NCBI GenBank assembly: GCA_023417975.1
Contig: JAEZDX010000312.1
Span: 1 to 9,147 of the forward strand
DNA: 9,147 nt
DNA from: Bacillota bacterium
Lineage (GTDB): Bacteria; Bacillota; Clostridia; Clostridiales; Clostridiaceae
Reading direction: 5' to 3'
Numbering within the stretch: the stretch's first letter is position 1; each line of letters starts with the position of its first letter. The notes beneath the pieces were generated by a model, which had not been told where the DNA came from, made no database searches, and saw nothing but the letters and a program-made list of their open reading frames with translations. The translations under genes and the position numbers were made by a program. Below are positions 5,380-9,147 of the stretch, one piece after another.

Positions 5380-6438
5380 ATGTCAATCAATAGTAATAAT
5401 AACATTGAAATTATTGAAGCATTAAAACAATTAAGCCCTTCTCAGATGGCCTATTTTAAGGAATTAATATTCCCAATTCATGCTAAAGTATCAAACGAAA
5501 AGTACTCAGAGTTCATTGCAGATAGAATTTCTATGAATACAAATGCTTGTCCGCGTTGCAGCAGTTCCTATATAGTAAAAAACGGTAGAAACCGTATAAA
5601 TCGTCAGCGTTATAAGTGCAAAAGCTGCGGAAAAAACTTTTCCGATTCTTCGCATTCTCCATTAAGATGCAGCAAAAAGTCGGTACAGCAATGGCTTAAA
5701 TACATGAAATGCATGGCTAACGGCTTAACTATCCGTAACAGTGCTGAGGTAGTGGGAATACATAGAAACACTGCTTTCTACTGGCGTCATAAAATACTCA
5801 ACGCACTAAAATCAAGCTTAAAAGATAATTTATCCGGAATAGTGGAAATCGATGAAGTATTGATTCCAGAAAGCTTTAAGGGCAATCATTCAAATTCTTT
5901 GTTCTTTTATATGTATAGAAAACCAAGACAAAGAGGAGCCACAGCATCTGAATATACTTCTCTATCGAAGATAAGGGTACTGTGCTGCAAGGACAGATCA
6001 GAAAATATATTTTCTGAAGCAGCCGGAAAGACAAAGCCCAACTGCGAACGCCTCATGAACATGCTTAAGGATAAGCTCGCAGCTGGTTCAACCATATGCA
6101 CCAATAATAATATGTCTTATTTGGGGCTTTCAAAAAAGCTAAATCTTAAGCTGTATAAGCTTAATAATTATAGAGATGTTCAAGAAGAAATATATCATAA
6201 TCAGAACGCCAGAGCCTTTGGTTTGGAGCTGAAAAGCTTCATATCCTTTTTTCACGGCGTTGCCACAAAGTATTTAAATTTCTATGTTACTTGGCTTAAG
6301 TGGATGAATTTATCCAAAGTTTATGCTGAAGGTTTTAAAGCTATGGATATGTTTTTGCTTGTAACCTCTAGCAAAAGAACACTTAAGGTTTGTGATTTAA
6401 GGTTTGTACACTCTTTACCTGAGGAAGCCTGTCCTTAG
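5380..6438 (+). CDS. IS1595-family (ISXO2-like) transposase with altered catalytic residues
   Basis: This 352-residue protein starts at ATG 5380 with agaggtga at 5366-5373, 6 nt upstream. The in-frame TTG at 5374 is too close to that site. Residues 57-83 form a zinc ribbon (C57-x2-C60, C80-x2-C83) and about 100-140 form a helix-turn-helix. The ISXO2-like nuclease domain follows: VEIDEVLIPESFKGNH (D158), a KPRQRGATASEYTS stretch, then the conserved end SFISFFHGVATKYL with a Trp-rich tail. In active relatives the second Asp sits in a CTD...SY context. Here it reads CTNNNMSY, placing N242 at that position. The third catalytic position, usually Asn in a HIQNVNAYHSRLK-like run, aligns with R278 in HNQNARAFGLELK; K285 is kept. 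The frame is intact, so the protein may be inactive for transposition, dominant-negative or domesticated as a DNA-binding protein. The family is known; the inactivity is inferred. Confidence 0.87.
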   Translation: MSINSNNNIEIIEALKQLSPSQMAYFKELIFPIHAKVSNEKYSEFIADRISMNTNACPRCSSSYIVKNGRNRINRQRYKCKSCGKNFSDSSHSPLRCSKKSVQQWLKYMKCMANGLTIRNSAEVVGIHRNTAFYWRHKILNALKSSLKDNLSGIVEIDEVLIPESFKGNHSNSLFFYMYRKPRQRGATASEYTSLSKIRVLCCKDRSENIFSEAAGKTKPNCERLMNMLKDKLAAGSTICTNNNMSYLGLSKKLNLKLYKLNNYRDVQEEIYHNQNARAFGLELKSFISFFHGVATKYLNFYVTWLKWMNLSKVYAEGFKAMDMFLLVTSSKRTLKVCDLRFVHSLPEEACP

Positions 6439-6471
6439 AAATATAACTTGTCCTAAGTATCTTATCCACTC

Positions 6472-6492
6472 TTTTTTGTGACATAGCAATAG
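6472..6492 (-). repeat. Right terminal inverted repeat of the insertion element
   Basis: Starts with six T followed by gtgacatagcaatag, the exact reverse complement of 5064-5084. It begins 34 bp after the transposase stop codon. Confidence 0.85.
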
Positions 6493-6574
6493 TAAACACC
6501 GTTTTTTAAATTAGAATTACGCACATTGTCTCCATAATGTGGCAATTACATAGACATTCCAGATTCCTACTATA

Positions 6575-6626
6575 ATAAGCATGCCTCATACTCCCTTAAA
6601 ATTTAGGGTCTTTCAAGCATGCTTAT
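6575..6626. terminator. Hairpin after the ABC permease gene, probable terminator
   Basis: A 10-bp perfect stem, ataagcatgc (6575-6584) with gcatgcttat (6617-6626), surrounds a further partial inner pairing (cccttaaa with tttaggg, about 6593-6607). On the minus strand, the direction of the permease gene, the stem ends in a short T-rich run (ttattatagt). On the plus strand it is followed by gtttattattctatatt. It lies 44 bp past the permease stop and could act in both directions, shielding the operon from the insertion element. Confidence 0.65.
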
Positions 6627-6669
6627 GTTTATTATTCTATATTAAACTTTTATACCAATTTTATATTGA

Positions 6670-8697
6670 TTATGCCCTGCTTCCCTTCAGTATTATTCTT
6701 TTGCTGCTGAAATAGGTTGCAAGAAAATATGACCCATAAACTATTATTATTAGCAACGCCGTTATGACTATATTGCTTAGTGCATTAATATTTCCAACGT
6801 CATTTATAGCCGCATTGGCCACTTTTATTCCCACTACTGAATGGATACATGCTAATGCCAATGGCATAAGAAAATATATAGCGATTTGCTTAAACAGTGT
6901 GGAATTAATAAGCTTTTCATCCGCTCCTATCTTTTGAAGAATTTCATACCTATGCCTGTTGTCGGTAGTTTCGGAAAGCTGCTGAAGAGCAAGAATTGCT
7001 GCGCTTGTTATGAGAAAAATTATTCCAAGGTATATACCTACGAAAGAAACTATTGCTTGCGTGCCTGCCGAAACTGATCTAATTGTTTCTTTTGTGGCAC
7101 CTGTCATTTTAATTTGTTCTTTGATATCTGCATGTTCCTTAGAAAATCTCTCTAAATCTCCCTCAAACTTTTTCATCATAGCCTTGCTATCGCCTTTGCA
7201 ATTGAAGGACAGTATAGTCTGCCTAACTTCATTTCCAGCTGCAACACCGTCAGGTACTACAAGTGCAACAAATATATTACTGGAAAGACTTGTTGCAATA
7301 CCATCCTGTAGAGCTTTTGGATAGATACTGTAAGTCCTATTCTCTAATTTTACCGTGTTATTATCCTTAACAAGCTTTGAGAGTGCATCTTTCATAGGCT
7401 GTGCAATCTCAATATAATCCGAGTATACTGCCGTCTGATTTTCCTGAAGCACTAGTTCTTTTTTCCCCTGAAGCTTCAACAGCTTATTGTAATCCGTAAG
7501 CTTAATAATGTACAAAGGAGTATCTGCTCTTAAACGTTCACCGGCTTCAGCATTACATGTTTTTATTTTGCTAAACAACGATTCCTTTGCAGTATTTTCC
7601 TTAGTATATTCATATAGGGAAAATTCTACAGCTTTATCCGCATAGTTATATACATCAAAACCATATTGCTTCAGCTTATCAACAATACTTAAATTACCGT
7701 CTAGTTTAACTGATGCATCAAAAGGAGCACTATCCTTATAATTCTTATTAAGTACATTGTTCATTCCCATTCCTGTTGACAGTATTCCAATTGTACAGAA
7801 AAGCATTAAGCATATGAAAGACATAGATATTTGCGCAGAATTGATTCTTGAGTTTATCTGGCGCAAAACAAACATATTTAGACCTTTTAAGTAACGCTTC
7901 TTATTTCCTTGTAATACCCTAAGGAAAAATCCTGATAGTGATGCAAAGAAAAGAAAGGTCCCTATAGTCCCAAGTATTATTTCAACTAGAAGTCTATTGT
8001 CAAACATTACTATGCCGTTTTTTAAAACAAGACCATATGCAGTTCCTAAAAAGCCTATAGAAAGTATGAACAGTACTATAGTCAATATAGGGTTTTTTAG
8101 TCTCTGTTTCTCATTCTGTTTCTCCGCATTTATAAGATCTATGAGTTTATATTTTGAAATGGATATTGTCCCTGCAATCATGACAACTATAAAGATTATC
8201 CCGAAATATATAATTGTTTTTACAAAGGCTGTTGAAGAAAAAATAAATTTAAAGCTTGTCATATCTGCTTCATAAAGCTTTGCAGTTACAACCGAAAGTC
8301 CTTGAGACAGGAAAACCCCTGCCAAAAGACCTACTCCCAACGATAATATCCCTATAATAAAAGTTTCAGCCACAAGTAGCTTTGCTACTTTCCCCTTTTC
8401 CATTCCAAGAGTCATATATATGCCTATTTCCTTTTTTCTCCGTCTGATGAGGAAGTTATTTGCATATACTATCAAAAATCCGAGAATAAAGGATACAAAT
8501 ATGGATATTGCTCCCATAATTTCTGTAAGAACCTTCATCATTTCCGCAGTGGATTCGGATATTACCATCATAGCCTGCTGAGCCTCTATGGAATTAAAAA
8601 TATAAAAGATACATACGCCAAAGGTCAGCGTCAGAAAATATAAAGCGTAGTCCTTAAAGCTTTTTCTTACATTTTTAGCGGACAACTTAAAGTACAT
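6670..8697 (-). CDS. BceB-type FtsX-like ABC transporter permease
   Basis: This 675-residue integral membrane protein has the BceB/VraG/YtsD layout. Ten predicted helices lie at about 18-35, 60-79, 106-130, 160-180, 203-222, 238-260, 289-310, 549-571, 602-624 and 643-662. A roughly 240-residue extracellular domain (about 311-548) separates helices 7 and 8, and FtsX-type modules form the two halves. The cytoplasmic FLIRRRKKEIGIYMTLGM (82-99) is the classic FtsX coupling segment contacting the ATPase. In characterised homologues the large domain recognises bacitracin or lantibiotic-type peptides bound to lipid-II-cycle intermediates, and the complex frees the target and signals to a BceS kinase. 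ATG 8697 is chosen because ggaggtga (8713-8706) sits 8 nt upstream and MYFKLSAKNVRKSFKDY is the usual N-terminus; the upstream TTG 8715 overlaps that site. It overlaps the ATPase gene by 11 bp, so the two are co-translated. The drug specificity cannot be read. Confidence 0.9.
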   Translation of the reverse strand: MYFKLSAKNVRKSFKDYALYFLTLTFGVCIFYIFNSIEAQQAMMVISESTAEMMKVLTEIMGAISIFVSFILGFLIVYANNFLIRRRKKEIGIYMTLGMEKGKVAKLLVAETFIIGILSLGVGLLAGVFLSQGLSVVTAKLYEADMTSFKFIFSSTAFVKTIIYFGIIFIVVMIAGTISISKYKLIDLINAEKQNEKQRLKNPILTIVLFILSIGFLGTAYGLVLKNGIVMFDNRLLVEIILGTIGTFLFFASLSGFFLRVLQGNKKRYLKGLNMFVLRQINSRINSAQISMSFICLMLFCTIGILSTGMGMNNVLNKNYKDSAPFDASVKLDGNLSIVDKLKQYGFDVYNYADKAVEFSLYEYTKENTAKESLFSKIKTCNAEAGERLRADTPLYIIKLTDYNKLLKLQGKKELVLQENQTAVYSDYIEIAQPMKDALSKLVKDNNTVKLENRTYSIYPKALQDGIATSLSSNIFVALVVPDGVAAGNEVRQTILSFNCKGDSKAMMKKFEGDLERFSKEHADIKEQIKMTGATKETIRSVSAGTQAIVSFVGIYLGIIFLITSAAILALQQLSETTDNRHRYEILQKIGADEKLINSTLFKQIAIYFLMPLALACIHSVVGIKVANAAINDVGNINALSNIVITALLIIIVYGSYFLATYFSSKRIILKGSRA

Positions 8698-9147
8698 TTC
8701 CTGCGTCACCTCCAAGGAGAGTTACCACATCGATTATTTTATTAAAGAATTCCTTCCTGCTGCTGCCTCCCTTTATAAGTTCGTTAAAGATTTTACCGTC
8801 CTTGATAAAAAGAATTCTGCTGCAATAGCTGGCAGTGAAAGCATCATGGGTAACCATCAGTATAGTAGCCTTCAGATTTTTGTTTAAGCTCTCAAGGCTT
8901 TCCAACAGCATCCTTGCTGCCTTAGAATCCAATGCTCCTGTAGGTTCATCCGCCAGTACTATGGCAGGATTTGTTATTATTGCTCTGGCAGCTGCAGTTC
9001 TTTGCCTCTGTCCCCCTGACATTTCATAAGGATACTTCGGAAGCATCTCCTTTATTTCAAGCTTATCAGCTACCTCCAATACTCTCTTCTCGGCTTCTTT
9101 GTGATTAACTCCGGAAATTGTGAGGGGCAATATTATATTTTCAAAAG
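8687..9147 (-). CDS. BceA-type ABC transporter ATPase, C-terminal part (5' end outside window)
   Basis: The frame is open through the right edge (FENIILPLTISG is read at the boundary), so the TTG near 9130 is an internal leucine codon, not a start. The 152 visible residues carry the ABC signature MSGGQRQR, Walker B IVLADEPTGALDS with its D-loop, and the switch histidine in MVTHDAFTASYC. The PTGALDS form is typical of the LolD/MacB/BceA group that powers FtsX-like permeases. Walker A and the Q-loop lie beyond 9147. It acts as a cytoplasmic dimer with the adjacent permease. The stop codon lies inside the permease gene, whose ribosome site is embedded in this gene's last codons. A two-component system often precedes such pairs and would be right of the window. 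Confidence 0.92.
   Translation of the reverse strand, partial: FENIILPLTISGVNHKEAEKRVLEVADKLEIKEMLPKYPYEMSGGQRQRTAAARAIITNPAIVLADEPTGALDSKAARMLLESLESLNKNLKATILMVTHDAFTASYCSRILFIKDGKIFNELIKGGSSRKEFFNKIIDVVTLLGGDAGNVL

Larger units (their letters stand above)
5064..6492. mobile_element. Insertion sequence of IS1595/ISXO2 type, 1,429 bp
   Basis: Perfect 21-bp terminal inverted repeats bracket a single transposase gene. The left end is 5064-5084 (begins ctattgctatgtcac) and the right end is 6472-6492, its exact reverse complement. The element has 295 bp of non-coding DNA before the ATG and 33 bp between the stop codon and the right repeat. Comparison of the flanks (5040-5063 and 6493-6516) shows no 8-bp direct duplication, which IS1595-family insertion normally creates. 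The insertion is therefore old, or an end has been rearranged, or the true boundary lies slightly outside. The element lies between the WYL operon and the ABC transporter operon and interrupts neither. Confidence 0.8.

Noticed and set aside
5907..6104. 65-residue minus-strand ORF inside the transposase
   Set aside because: It is antisense to conserved nuclease-domain codons and is best explained as a frame shadow.
6886..8275. Three plus-strand ORFs opposite the permease gene
   Set aside because: All are antisense to transmembrane or extracellular-domain codons of a clear BceB-type permease and lack recognisable features.
8698..8715. Permease start at TTG 8715
   Set aside because: The TTG overlaps the ggaggtga ribosome site itself; ATG 8697 is correctly spaced and gives the usual family N-terminus.
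8835..9029. 64-residue plus-strand ORF opposite the ATPase
   Set aside because: It is antisense to the ABC signature and Walker B codons of a clear ATPase.
1..9147. CRISPR array, tRNA or rRNA gene, known riboswitch
   Set aside because: I read the intergenic stretches for regularly spaced repeats, cloverleaf-like arms and conserved riboswitch cores and found none.

Overview
The window is AT-rich, with strong AGGAGG-type ribosome binding sites and gene families typical of the Clostridia (low-GC Firmicutes). A plant-polysaccharide glycosidase at the left edge suggests a fibre-degrading or gut/soil clostridium. The species cannot be named from the sequence alone.

Layout, left half (+ strand). 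The window opens inside the C-terminal domain of a family 43 glycoside hydrolase (1-454), closed by an intrinsic terminator. Next come a 67-residue cysteine-rich single-span membrane protein of unknown function (593-796), a QueG-like protein with two 4Fe-4S clusters (968-2005) and a class I SAM-dependent methyltransferase with its own promoter (2143-2949). A hairpin at 2959-2988 separates this block from convergent genes.

Middle. A two-gene operon on the minus strand runs from a HTH-WYL transcriptional regulator (4883 to 3867) into a stand-alone nucleotidyltransferase (3850 to 3029), with a 16-bp gap. To its right is a 1,429-bp insertion element of the IS1595/ISXO2 type (5064-6492), bounded by perfect 21-bp terminal inverted repeats. 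Its transposase is full length, but two residues expected at the catalytic site are substituted. The long left non-coding part of the element contains a nested imperfect palindrome resembling a MITE or a structured leader.

Right half (minus strand). A BceAB-type ABC transporter: the ATPase (truncated by the window end, 9147 to 8687) overlaps the 10-helix FtsX-like permease (8697 to 6670) by 11 bp. Such pairs usually detect and counter cell-envelope peptide antibiotics together with a two-component system, which would lie beyond the right edge if present. A hairpin at 6575-6626 likely ends this operon.

The genes look like independent units rather than one pathway. The most unusual parts are the insertion element (intact ends, altered active site, internal fold-back sequence), the unexplained small Cys-rich membrane protein, and the structured leader in front of the QueG-like gene. 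I do not see convincing evidence for a new multi-gene system.
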